From NCBI GenBank assembly GCA_015472025.1, contig BNHL01000001.1, positions 1,337,501-1,401,500 on the forward strand: a stretch of DNA of 64,000 bases, in the 5' to 3' direction. This DNA is from Cytophagales bacterium WSM2-2 (GTDB lineage Bacteria; Bacteroidota; Bacteroidia; Cytophagales; Cyclobacteriaceae). The notes beneath the pieces are model-generated. The model was not told the DNA's origin. It ran no database searches and saw only the letters and a program-made list of their open reading frames with translations. Positions 28,763 through 36,022 of the stretch are shown in pieces. The position numbers were made by a program, and so were the translations under genes. How positions within the stretch are numbered: the stretch's first letter is position 1; every line of letters starts with the position of its first letter.

Positions 28763-28778
28763 GTTAAAGGTCTATTTA

Positions 28779-29147
28779 TTAAGAATTGATTTTAGGAAGT
28801 AGTGCGCCTCGAAGCCCGAGACGTACGCCTCGATGGTTGAGGAGCCGCCTCGAAGCCCGAGGCGTACGCCTTGACGGTCGAGGAGCCCGCCCCGACGAGC
28901 GAGGCGTACGCCTTGATGGCCGAGACGCTTGCCCCGACAGTCGAGGAGCACGCCTCGAAGGCTGAGGAGGCCTCCTCGAGGGCCGAGGCGTACGCCTCGA
29001 CGGCTGAGGCGTACGCCTCAATGATTGAGACGGAGGCCAAACCTTTGAAATTGAGCTGAAAAGCGGGTTTCGGTCATGAAGTACGGCTTCATTGCCCGTT
29101 TCCTGGGCTAAACATTGCCAAAGACCCCTTAACCTCGCTACCTCCAT
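28779..29147 (-). CDS. Possible repeat-containing small protein (uncertain)
   Basis: A 122-codon frame from ATG at 29147. The first 37 residues (MEVARLRGLWQCLAQETGNE, then further) are non-repetitive; the rest are 7-residue repeats of the form RRTPxPS, encoded by the 21-bp array. Composition is extreme (Arg, Pro, Ser). A terminator-like hairpin follows. Because each 21-bp unit is near-palindromic, open frames also appear on the plus strand (28871-29059) and in another minus frame (28792-29040), so the open reading alone is weak evidence for coding. Confidence 0.25.
   Translation of the reverse strand: MEVARLRGLWQCLAQETGNEAVLHDRNPLFSSISKVWPPSQSLRRTPQPSRRTPRPSRRPPQPSRRAPRLSGQASRPSRRTPRSSGRAPRPSRRTPRASRRLLNHRGVRLGLRGALLPKINS
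28806..29035. repeat. 21-bp near-palindromic tandem repeat array, 11 units
   Basis: Eleven consecutive units with consensus GCCTCGANGGYYGAGGMGTAC begin at 28806, 28827, 28847, 28868, 28889, 28910, 28931, 28952, 28973, 28994 and 29015. The second unit is 20 bases long; the rest are 21. GCCTC at the start pairs with GAGGC inside the unit, and junctions read GGCGTACGCC, a perfect palindrome. Units differ at the middle bases. No spacers separate them, so this is not a CRISPR array. Confidence 0.9.
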
Positions 29148-29216
29148 TTATAGTGCGATGCAATTCTATTGGATAAACAGACAAGAATGGCACGCTAAGT
29201 CGCCAAGCCGCTAATC

Positions 29217-29500
29217 GAATGCAAATTTTCTCTGCGACCCTTCGTGTACTCTGCGGTTAATTGCATTCCTACATTTTCCTTCGCGCCTTATGCGCCTTTG
29301 CGTGAAGATTAACCGGCTGATTCTTGAACGAAAAAGATATCACGTTAAGCGAAATGCAAATTTTCTCTGCGACCTCCGCGTACTGTGCGGTTAATTGCAT
29401 TCTTGCATTTCCATCGCGCCTTATGCGCCTTTGCGTGAAAATTAACCGACTGATTCTTGAACGAAAAGAATATCACGTTAAGCGAAATGCAAATTTTCTG
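29217..29500. repeat. Tandem direct repeat of about 134 bp (two full units and the start of a third)
   Basis: The block starting at ATGCAAATTTTCT recurs at 29219, 29354 and 29487, periods 135 and 133. Each full unit holds CTCTGCGACC...CTGCGGTTAATTGCATT, then CGCGCCTTATGCGCCTTTGCGTGAA and GATTCTTGAACGAAAA. The first half of each unit has inverted ends (AATGCAA/TTGCATT). The CTGCGGTTAA part matches the arm of the inverted repeat at 30615-30698. Confidence 0.85.
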
Positions 29501-29801
29501 AACCAGAAGAAATTGAAGAAAGGCAAATTATAAAATACAACAAACCGTTTAGTTATTACTATCAAGTTTTAGAAAGGCAGAAAAAACTGAGTAACTCGAA
29601 ATAAGAGATGCTTAGTCCCCCCGTCCCGCCTGTGTTGGCGTTCTTCATCCACACATCTATCATATATCTGTAGCAGTTGGTCTTCTCGGCAAACGGCCTG
29701 CATGAACAACTTCTCACGATTAAAAATACAATGAGTAATTTTCCTCCCACATGGAGTTAATATGAATTCGGTTTTATAAACCTGGTGAAGAATTTACGCG
29801 T

Positions 29802-30068
29802 ATGAAAAAATTTATTGTATTCGAGCTAATAAAGGGTGTTGCTGCTTTTATTCTTTGCTTTTTCATTTTCAGCGCTCTTCCGCTCACGCTATACGTTCTG
29901 CTTCTTCCCACAGACTTGATTACCTGGCTGTTTATTCGCGAGAAGGGCTCCTGGAGAGGAATCTTGATTTTTGCTTATCTGATAATAGTATGCTCCTGTT
30001 TTCTATGGGCGCTTACCGGGCATAGAGATTCAATAGATTTTCTGTTCGACTTTGACCGGTGGCACTAG
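29802..30068 (+). CDS. Small membrane protein, unknown
   Basis: 88 residues with two to three predicted membrane helices (VFELIKGVAAFILCFFIFSALPL onward, then GILIFAYLIIVCSCFLWAL). Starts MKKFIVFELIKG. No family recognised. Located on the plus strand between repeats and the 30102 gene. Coding is supported by the helix pattern and a natural ATG, but no homology is available to me. Confidence 0.5.
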   Translation: MKKFIVFELIKGVAAFILCFFIFSALPLTLYVLLLPTDLITWLFIREKGSWRGILIFAYLIIVCSCFLWALTGHRDSIDFLFDFDRWH

Positions 30069-30101
30069 CACCACCCGTGTTTAGTTTGTGGCCCGGTGAC
30101 C

Positions 30102-30572
30102 CTATTTCCTTTTGAAGAAAAATGGCCGGCTGTAGCCTGTAAGTGTTTCGGTCAATGAGTCGGTGAGCACTCGCTCCCCATCCCTGAAAAACTGTATGCT
30201 GTTGTCTGTTGAACTCACCCATACGCTGTCTCCTTTGAGGACCATGGGTGCATGATTGGTCAGAACGAAGGTGATTGTATCCTTTGATCGTTTGAAAATC
30301 AGGTACAACATGTCATGCTCTTTGAATAATTTTTTCAAGCTGTCTTCCCGGTAGGTCTGCGGATCTCCATTGGTGAGCAAACACCTGAGCCGCCCGGAAT
30401 GCTGGTTAAATACTAATATAGAATCTACTCGTGCAGAGAATTCATAACGCAACGCTTTCACAAACCATTTCCGCTCATCGGCCGTGCCACTCTTTTGCCT
30501 GAACACCAGCCGTGCCAGTAACAGCAGAGTTATTAAGCCAATACCCATGAGGATAAGAATTGATTTCTTCAT
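30102..30572 (-). CDS. Membrane-anchored protein of unknown function
   Basis: 156 residues. A single N-terminal hydrophobic segment (MKKSILILMGIGLITLLLLARLVF) anchors a soluble domain with regular beta-strand pattern (FSARVDSILVFNQHSGRLRCLL, DTITFVLTNHAPMVLKGDSVWVSS). No family recognised. Ends at the stop at 30102, convergent with the small membrane gene. Confidence 0.6.
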   Translation of the reverse strand: MKKSILILMGIGLITLLLLARLVFRQKSGTADERKWFVKALRYEFSARVDSILVFNQHSGRLRCLLTNGDPQTYREDSLKKLFKEHDMLYLIFKRSKDTITFVLTNHAPMVLKGDSVWVSSTDNSIQFFRDGERVLTDSLTETLTGYSRPFFFKRK

Positions 30573-30614
30573 TGAGAGTGGTTTCTGTTAATAAAGATAA
30601 GATATCTGCCTTTT

Positions 30615-30698
30615 TTTAACCGCAGAGCACGCAGAGGTTCGCAGAGAAATACAAAGCTTATGCACCCTCTGCGCATCTCCGCGCCCTCTGCGGTTAAA
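30615..30698. repeat. Imperfect inverted repeat with CGCAGAG-type arms
   Basis: Left arm TTTAACCGCAGAG...CGCAGAG (30615-30646) pairs with a right arm at 30667-30698; 27 of 32 positions are complementary, with a 20-base loop. The arms are made of short purine-rich words (CGCAGAG, CGCGGAG) of a kind seen scattered through intergenic DNA of many bacteria. The right arm end recurs in the 134-bp tandem repeat at 29217-29500. Confidence 0.8.
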
Positions 30699-30725
30699 TT
30701 GCATCAAACTGAATCTTTAAAACAA

Positions 30726-30754
30726 AAAAGCCTCCCTTGAATCAGGAGGCTTTT
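30726..30754 (-). terminator. Terminator of the nfeD-floA operon
   Basis: A perfect 10-bp stem AAAAGCCTCC/GGAGGCTTTT around a 9-base loop; on the minus strand it ends in TTTTTTGTTTT. It lies 23 bases past the floA stop. Confidence 0.85.
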
Positions 30755-30776
30755 ACTATTCATTTCTGATTTATTT

Positions 30777-31763
30777 CTATTTCTGAGGGGGCTGACCGCC
30801 ACCTTTACCTGAACCGGAGATCGACTGACGCATATCTGTATCGGCCTGTACGTTTTGCATTTTGTAGTAATCCATCACGCCTAAGTTTCCATTTACAAAT
30901 GCCGTGGCAATTGCCTTGGGAATTTCGGCTTCCGCCTGAATTACATTCGCTCTCGCCTCTTGTGCTTTTGCAATCATCTCCTGCTCCAGCGCCACAGCCA
31001 TTGCTCTACGCTCTTCTGCGCGAGCTTCGGCAACTTTTAAGTCCGCAGCAGCCTGGTCTGTCTGAAGTTTAGCGCCAATGTTTGCACCAACGTCAACATC
31101 GGCAATATCAATGGAAAGGATCTCGAAAGCAGTACCTGCATCAAGACCTCTTGACAAAACAAGTTTTGAAATTTTATCAGGGTTCGCGAGCACCTCACGG
31201 TGAGAACTGGCCTGACCGATTGATGTAACAATACCTTCACCTACACGTGCCAGGATTGTTTCTTCTCCAGCACCACCTACCAACTGCTGAATACTTGCGC
31301 GTACTGTTATTCTCGCAATTGCAATCAATTGAATACCATCGGCTGCAACAGCTGCAACTTTAGGAGTGTTGATCACTTTTGGATTTACAGAAATCTGTAC
31401 AGCCTCAAATACATCACGGCCTGCCAGGTTGATGGCTGTAGCCTGCTTGAAAGTCAGGTTAATGTTTGCTTTCTCTGCCGAGATCAAAGCGCGAATGACA
31501 TTGGGAACATCGCCTCCGGCGAGGTAATGTGTTTCCAGTTCTCTGGTCGTTACCTGTAGTCCCGCTTTCGTAGCTGTGATCAGTGAGTTCACTATCACTC
31601 CGGGTGGCACTTTACGAATACGCATCCCAATCAACTCTCCAATCGTAATTCGTACACCGGCAAAGATCGCGGTGATCCACAAGCCCACCGGCACAAAATA
31701 CATGAACAGGAAGAACGCAATGATCGATATAAATACAATGAAAATAAATGCTATTTCTGGCAT
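30777..31763 (-). CDS. floA: Flotillin-like protein FloA
   Basis: 328 residues. An N-terminal membrane hairpin (about 3-38) is followed by an SPFH-type domain and coiled coil; [20 protein letters not shown] (53-72) and the [10 protein letters not shown] region near 288-297 are typical of FloA/YqfA flotillin-like proteins. FloA organises membrane microdomains. It follows nfeD by four bases, the expected partnership, and both end at the terminator at 30726. Confidence 0.93.
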   Translation of the reverse strand: MPEIAFIFIVFISIIAFFLFMYFVPVGLWITAIFAGVRITIGELIGMRIRKVPPGVIVNSLITATKAGLQVTTRELETHYLAGGDVPNVIRALISAEKANINLTFKQATAINLAGRDVFEAVQISVNPKVINTPKVAAVAADGIQLIAIARITVRASIQQLVGGAGEETILARVGEGIVTSIGQASSHREVLANPDKISKLVLSRGLDAGTAFEILSIDIADVDVGANIGAKLQTDQAAADLKVAEARAEERRAMAVALEQEMIAKAQEARANVIQAEAEIPKAIATAFVNGNLGVMDYYKMQNVQADTDMRQSISGSGKGGGQPPQK

Positions 31764-31767
31764 AGGT

Positions 31768-32238
31768 TTAGTTTAAGGGTTCTACAAAAATTTGGTGTGA
31801 TAAAATCTTAATGATGCGAATACGCTTGCCGCTGTCGAGATATTCGCCAACGGTTTTTACTTCATATGTTTTGTTGTTGATCTCCGCTTTGCCTACGGGG
31901 CGAAGCGCTGATGTTGTAAGGCCTTCTGTTCCTACCGTGAGCTGATCCATCTCGCCTTCATTTACTTTGCTGTCGTTGAATGATTTCAAGGAGAGCTTTC
32001 CCCACACATTGGCCGAAAACGAATAATACAATATAACTGCTGAGGAAACGGCCGTGCCCCCCACCGTAAGCCACCCGATCGCGCTTCCAAAATAGTTAAA
32101 GCTCAACCCCGTACCGATGATAAGAAAAGCAAAGCCGAGTACGCCAACCAGGGTGGTGCCCGGTACAAAAATGATTTCGGCTACGATCAGGGCAAGACCG
32201 AATAAAATCAATGATATAACAATTACCCACTCGACCAT
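31768..32238 (-). CDS. NfeD family membrane protein
   Basis: 156 residues. Three to four membrane helices (3-75) precede the C-terminal OB-fold (about 90-150, [22 protein letters not shown]), the NfeD1b short form without a protease domain. NfeD proteins act with flotillins or stomatins, as shown here by the adjacent floA. A TAACTTTG element (minus strand 32243-32250) lies directly before the ATG; a good minus-33 is missing, so this promoter is weakly supported. Confidence 0.9.
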   Translation of the reverse strand: MVEWVIVISLILFGLALIVAEIIFVPGTTLVGVLGFAFLIIGTGLSFNYFGSAIGWLTVGGTAVSSAVILYYSFSANVWGKLSLKSFNDSKVNEGEMDQLTVGTEGLTTSALRPVGKAEINNKTYEVKTVGEYLDSGKRIRIIKILSHQIFVEPLN

Positions 32239-32343
32239 AGAGCAAAGTTACTCAATTCGGGGACAATGATGTTTGCAACAAGACCCGGATTATTTTTTCC
32301 GTTTCTGAAAAGAATTAATTTCGAACCCTTAACAAACTATCCC

Positions 32344-32655
32344 ATGAAGAAAATTTTTGTAGTCACACTGTTTCTGGTGGCCGGATTAGCTATCAAAACA
32401 AAAGCGCAAACCGTTTACGCATCTGCGAAAGGCGAGAAGTACCACACTGCCGACTGCAGGATGTCGGGCGATGCCAATGGTATGGAACTGGCGGACGCCA
32501 AAAAAGCAAACAAGACTGCCTGTGCTGTCTGCAAACCGGATGAACATTTGAAAGACAAGAAAGCACAATGCACAGGCAAGACTGCCGATGGCACACAATG
32601 CAAGCGCATGACGGGCAACAAGAGCGGCAAGTGCTTTCAACACGATGGTAAATAG
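32344..32655 (+). CDS. Secreted Cys-rich two-module protein
   Basis: Start at 32344 gives a signal peptide MKKIFVVTLFLVAGLAIKTKAQ and 103 residues; the frame could reach back to 32266. The mature part has two modules: YHTADCRMSGDANGMELADAKKANKTACAVCKP resembles an Ada-type Cys motif, and CTGKTADGTQCKRMTGNKSGKCFQH is a CxnCxnCx2H cluster found in small DUF5763-like proteins. Metal binding is plausible, but the function is unknown. Its stop codon shares a base with the GTG start of the aldo/keto reductase gene. Confidence 0.75.
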   Translation: MKKIFVVTLFLVAGLAIKTKAQTVYASAKGEKYHTADCRMSGDANGMELADAKKANKTACAVCKPDEHLKDKKAQCTGKTADGTQCKRMTGNKSGKCFQHDGK

Positions 32656-33527
32656 TGGAGCGCAGTAAAATACACTCACAAGGGCCGGTCTTCTCAAGGA
32701 TAATTGCAGGAGCCTGGCGTTGGCATAACGTCTCGCCCGAAACCGTTGAGCGACTGGCTCTTGTTTCTTTAGAACAGGGCATCACCAGCTTCGACCATGC
32801 TGATATTTATGGTGATCACAGCAACGAAGAGATTTTTGGCCGGGTGCTGGCAAAGAATCCCTCCTTGAGAAATCGCATGGAGCTGATCACCAAATGCGGG
32901 ATCAAGTTTCCGTCAGCAAAACGACCGGCCACCCGCAGCAAGCATTACGATACTTCGAAAGAACATATCCTCTGGTCGGCAGAGAACTCGTTGAAGACAT
33001 TGCGTACTGACCGGATTGATCTGTTGCTTATTCACCGTCCTGATCCGTTGCTCAATCCCCACGAGGTGGCCGAGGCATTTAATCAGCTAAAGAAAGAAGG
33101 CAAGGTTTTGCACTTTGGCGTGTCGAATTTTACTACAGGTCAGTTCCGGATGTTGCAGGCACATCTCACGTTTCCATTAGTCACCAACCAGATTGAAATT
33201 TCGCTTTCGCGAATAGATCCGTTCTTCAATGGCGACCTTGACCTGATGCTGGAGTTAGGTATATCGCCCATGGCCTGGTCTCCGCTGGCTGGTGGAAAAT
33301 TAGTAGCGGGCGAGCGTGAAGTCTTCAGCAAAGCAACCAAATACGATGCTACCTACGCCCAGTTGGCGCTGGCATGGTTGCTAAAACATCCTTCCCGTAT
33401 TTTTCCCATCATCGGCACAACGCAACCCGACCGCATTGTTGAGTCCGCAAAATCAGTGGACATCAACATCGATCGAGAGGATTGGTTTGAAATGCTCAAG
33501 TGGGTGAGAGGGCGCGATGTAGATTGA
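32655..33527 (+). CDS. Aldo/keto reductase, YdhF-like
   Basis: 290 residues. The GTG start overlaps the previous TAG by one base (TAGTG), suggesting translational coupling. The AKR catalytic residues are visible: Asp and Tyr in FDHADIYGDHSNEEI (the Tyr general acid), Lys in ITKCGI and His in LLLIHRPDP. The C-terminal GTTQPDRIVESAKS block binds NADP. Cytoplasmic oxidoreductase of unknown substrate. Confidence 0.9.
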   Translation: MERSKIHSQGPVFSRIIAGAWRWHNVSPETVERLALVSLEQGITSFDHADIYGDHSNEEIFGRVLAKNPSLRNRMELITKCGIKFPSAKRPATRSKHYDTSKEHILWSAENSLKTLRTDRIDLLLIHRPDPLLNPHEVAEAFNQLKKEGKVLHFGVSNFTTGQFRMLQAHLTFPLVTNQIEISLSRIDPFFNGDLDLMLELGISPMAWSPLAGGKLVAGEREVFSKATKYDATYAQLALAWLLKHPSRIFPIIGTTQPDRIVESAKSVDINIDREDWFEMLKWVRGRDVD

Positions 33528-33848
33528 TCAGATCAGAATAAAAATTCCTTCTTCGCTTTCGCGGATGGGGAAGCACTCCAGGTCGCTGCTTCTCTGATTG
33601 GCCTCGTGGCCGGTTTTCAGGTCGAATTGATATTGATGCAACGGACAAACGACTTCTCCCAAATAATTGATTGTTCCCTGGTTGAGTGATCCTCCGCTGT
33701 GCGTGCAATTGTTTTGAACAGCCAGGATCTTGCCGTTGTGTTTTGCCAGGCAGATTCGCTTGCTTCTTACCATTAAGAGACGAGGTTGATTTTCAGGCAG
33801 GGCTTTTTCAGCCTGTGTTGAGTTTTCAAAGATCCTGATCCACTCCAT
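33528..33848 (-). CDS. Rieske [2Fe-2S] ferredoxin-like protein
   Basis: 106 residues. The two cluster motifs are CTHSG (Cys-X-His) and CPLHQYQFD (Cys-X2-His), spaced as in Rieske ferredoxins and nitrite-reductase small subunits. No oxygenase domain, so it acts as an electron carrier or small subunit. It abuts the aldo/keto reductase gene tail to tail, with no gap. Confidence 0.88.
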   Translation of the reverse strand: MEWIRIFENSTQAEKALPENQPRLLMVRSKRICLAKHNGKILAVQNNCTHSGGSLNQGTINYLGEVVCPLHQYQFDLKTGHEANQRSSDLECFPIRESEEGIFILI

Positions 33849-33901
33849 TATTCATTACTGGTTGTTGGTCATTCGTTATTCGGAGTGCTTAAGAGACTCA
33901 A

Positions 33902-34516
33902 TTACTTTTTCTGGTACTTCCAGGTCCGGGGTTTTCCTTCAGCAATCCATTCAATTGCCTGGGCCATGCGTTTGTTGCGCGTCTCCTCAGTTTTGGCTTC
34001 CTCAAGCCATTCAATGTATTCTTTGCGGTTAGTGTAGCTGAATTCCTGAAAAACATCATTGGCAGCTTTGTCTTTGTTCAACTCTTTCTGGAAATAAGCC
34101 GGTGTCTTGATGCTCTTCGATCCCTTCGGGGTCACCGTCACTTTACGCTTTACTCCTTTATCATTAAGTTCAACAGCTTGCTTAATGAAGTCAAGAATGA
34201 TTTTATCCGATGGCAAATCTTTCAATGAAGTAATGCGATTGAAGTTTCCCATGCTCCCACCTTCGTTTCGCGTTTCGAGAATTCCCTTCGGGTCATCCAT
34301 CAGGTTATACTTCCAGAATCCGAATGCGCAGTGCTGTTTAAAAGAGGCCATATTGCAAAACACACCCTTGTAATCGAAGTTGGGGAATCCCCATTTTATT
34401 GTTTCCACTACTTCCGGGCAGCCTTTGTGCACCAGCGCGCGAAGGTGGTTGAGAATAGGTTTTGCGAAATCGGCTGATTTGGCGATGTAGGCGTCAACGC
34501 GTTTGTCTTTGCTCAT
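33902..34516 (-). CDS. YdeI/OmpD-associated (DUF1801-type) family protein
   Basis: Start at 34516 (MSKDKRVDAYIAKSADFAKPIL) gives 204 residues; the longer frame to 34558 adds a tail without family likeness. The N-terminal part (VDAYIAKSADFAKPILNHLRALVHKGCPEVVETIKWGFPNFDYKG) is DUF1801-like, and the C-terminus (SYTNRKEYIEWLEEAKTEETRNKRMAQAIEWIAEGKPRTWKY) is the YdeI domain. Function unknown in the family. Confidence 0.85.
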   Translation of the reverse strand: MSKDKRVDAYIAKSADFAKPILNHLRALVHKGCPEVVETIKWGFPNFDYKGVFCNMASFKQHCAFGFWKYNLMDDPKGILETRNEGGSMGNFNRITSLKDLPSDKIILDFIKQAVELNDKGVKRKVTVTPKGSKSIKTPAYFQKELNKDKAANDVFQEFSYTNRKEYIEWLEEAKTEETRNKRMAQAIEWIAEGKPRTWKYQKK

Positions 34517-34582
34517 AACGTTCAAAATGTTTCTCAAAATTGGTTTAACGAATCGCAACCCATTTCTTCAAAATTGCGATTC

Positions 34583-34936
34583 TCAATAAAATGCATCTTC
34601 AATGTGGAAGACTTCCCGCTCTCCGTGCATCTCCCGGATGGAAACGATATCATACCTCACGTTACCTTTCCAGTCCTGTTCATAAGTGTACTCCACTGCC
34701 CCATCAATGATTTGATTCGCCTTTTTCCTGTCGACAAAATCTTCAGGATATCCGAAAGCATCAGAAGTCCTCAGTTTGACTTCCACAAAAATCAGCCAAT
34801 TATTTTTTTTAACGATCAAATCGATCTCCGAGCGTTTGTGACGATAATTTCTTGCTACGATCTCAAAGCCTTTGGATTCCAGAAAGTCAGCCGCGATCTT
34901 TTCTCCCTCCTTACCCTTTTTAATTTTATCGCTCAC
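34583..34936 (-). CDS. YraN family (UPF0102) endonuclease-like protein
   Basis: Start chosen at a GTG (34936) giving VSDKIKKGKEGEKIAADFL, the expected N-terminus of the family; the open frame extends upstream to 35206 without a fitting start and over the neighbouring gene. 117 residues. The nuclease-like motif is RSEIDLIVKKNNWLIFVEVK, with Asp and Glu-x-Lys as in the restriction endonuclease-like fold. Role unsettled in the family. It diverges from the isomerase gene at 34979. Confidence 0.82.
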   Translation of the reverse strand: MSDKIKKGKEGEKIAADFLESKGFEIVARNYRHKRSEIDLIVKKNNWLIFVEVKLRTSDAFGYPEDFVDRKKANQIIDGAVEYTYEQDWKGNVRYDIVSIREMHGEREVFHIEDAFY

Positions 34937-34978
34937 GCCTTTTCCTTTACCTTTGAAAATTAAAGTTAACAACAAAGA

Positions 34979-35977
34979 ATGAAGAAACTCATCGAAGGTT
35001 TTACACAGCAGCTCACGCATGCGCTCAAGCTCGGTCAGGCGATGGATTTGGTTCGGCCCGGCAGCGACATCCGGAATATTTTGATCACCGGCATGGGCGG
35101 TTCTGGCATTGGAGCAAACCTCGTGGAGTCTCTCACATTCGGTCGCGTGCCTATTCCGATCACTGTTTCCAAAGGATACAACATTCCACAGTTTGTTAGC
35201 CCTCACACCCTTTTTATTGCGTGTTCTTACAGTGGCAATACGGAAGAAACTTTAGCGGCTGTACAAAAAGGATTATTAAAACGTGCACACATCATTTGCG
35301 TGACCTCTGGTGGCAAGATGCTGGAGCTCGCCAAGGAGTACAATCTATTCTACATCCAGATTCCCGGTGGTTCTTCAAGCCCGCGCGCTCAGCTCGGGTA
35401 CATGATGACGTCTTTGCTGTATGCGCTTTATCACACCAACCTGATCGGGGCCGCTTTTATCAAGGAGACTGAAAATGCAGTTGAATACCTGGACCGTGGA
35501 GAAAAAGCCATTCAATCGGAAGCAGAGCTAATTGCGAAGAAACTCCGTGGTAAGCTGCCTATCATTTACTGCGATGAGCGTTTGAAAGCCATGGCTACTC
35601 GTTTTCAAAATCAATTGAATGAGAACGCCAAGCAGATGGTGCACGTAAATACATTTCCGGAATTGAATCACAACGAAATTGTCGGCTGGTGCTTCCCGGA
35701 AAATATACTTCAGCAATCACAGGTAGTGTACCTGTATTCCGATCACGACCACGAGCGCGTGGAGAAACGTATGGAAATCTGTCGCGATATTTTTGAAAAA
35801 CGATCTAACCCGATCATCGATATTGTTGCAGAGGGCGCCTCGCTTCTTGAACAGTACTATTACCTCATTCACCTCACTGACTGGATTTCTTACTTCCTCG
35901 CCAGGGAAAATAACGTTGATCCGGATTCGATTGACAATATCACCTACCTGAAAGACGAGCTGGCGAAATTGAAGTGA
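34979..35977 (+). CDS. Bifunctional phosphoglucose/phosphomannose isomerase
   Basis: 332 residues. Two SIS domains: the first holds ITGMGGSGIGANLVESL and SYSGNTEETLA, the second ends with the catalytic motif ending in EGASLLEQYYYLIHLTDWISYFLA and the family residue His in PELNHNEIVGW. It interconverts fructose-6-phosphate with glucose-6-phosphate or mannose-6-phosphate and may be the main PGI where classical Pgi is absent. It sits opposite yraN. Confidence 0.9.
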   Translation: MKKLIEGFTQQLTHALKLGQAMDLVRPGSDIRNILITGMGGSGIGANLVESLTFGRVPIPITVSKGYNIPQFVSPHTLFIACSYSGNTEETLAAVQKGLLKRAHIICVTSGGKMLELAKEYNLFYIQIPGGSSSPRAQLGYMMTSLLYALYHTNLIGAAFIKETENAVEYLDRGEKAIQSEAELIAKKLRGKLPIIYCDERLKAMATRFQNQLNENAKQMVHVNTFPELNHNEIVGWCFPENILQQSQVVYLYSDHDHERVEKRMEICRDIFEKRSNPIIDIVAEGASLLEQYYYLIHLTDWISYFLARENNVDPDSIDNITYLKDELAKLK

Positions 35978-36022
35978 AACCATTTTGCCAATGATTAGGT
36001 TTTAAGAGTGGTCTGATATCCT

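Larger units (their letters stand above)
28603..29801. other. Repeat-rich gene-poor stretch
   Basis: Almost 1.2 kb without a well-supported gene. It holds the GNAT promoter (28643-28676), a terminator-like hairpin (28739-28762), the 21-bp tandem array (28806-29035), a segment carrying a minus-strand frame of uncertain status (28779-29147), and the tandem repeat at 29217-29500. The remaining bases from 29501 to 29801 show only a weak 62-codon frame on the minus strand (29562-29750), which I do not accept as a gene. Confidence 0.7.

Noticed and set aside
28806..29035. CRISPR array
   Set aside because: Units follow each other without spacers, are only 21 bases and vary in the middle; no cas genes are seen in the window.
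29076..29111. Eleven-codon plus-strand frame (MKYGFIARFLG)
   Set aside because: Looks like a small peptide, but there is no promoter and it is antisense to the uncertain minus-strand frame; too short to support.
29324..29533. Plus-strand 69-codon frame
   Set aside because: It lies wholly in the 134-bp tandem repeat and simply translates its units.
29562..29750. Small minus-strand gene (62 codons)
   Set aside because: No family likeness, no promoter or terminator, in repeat-rich DNA; the hydrophobic start alone is weak.
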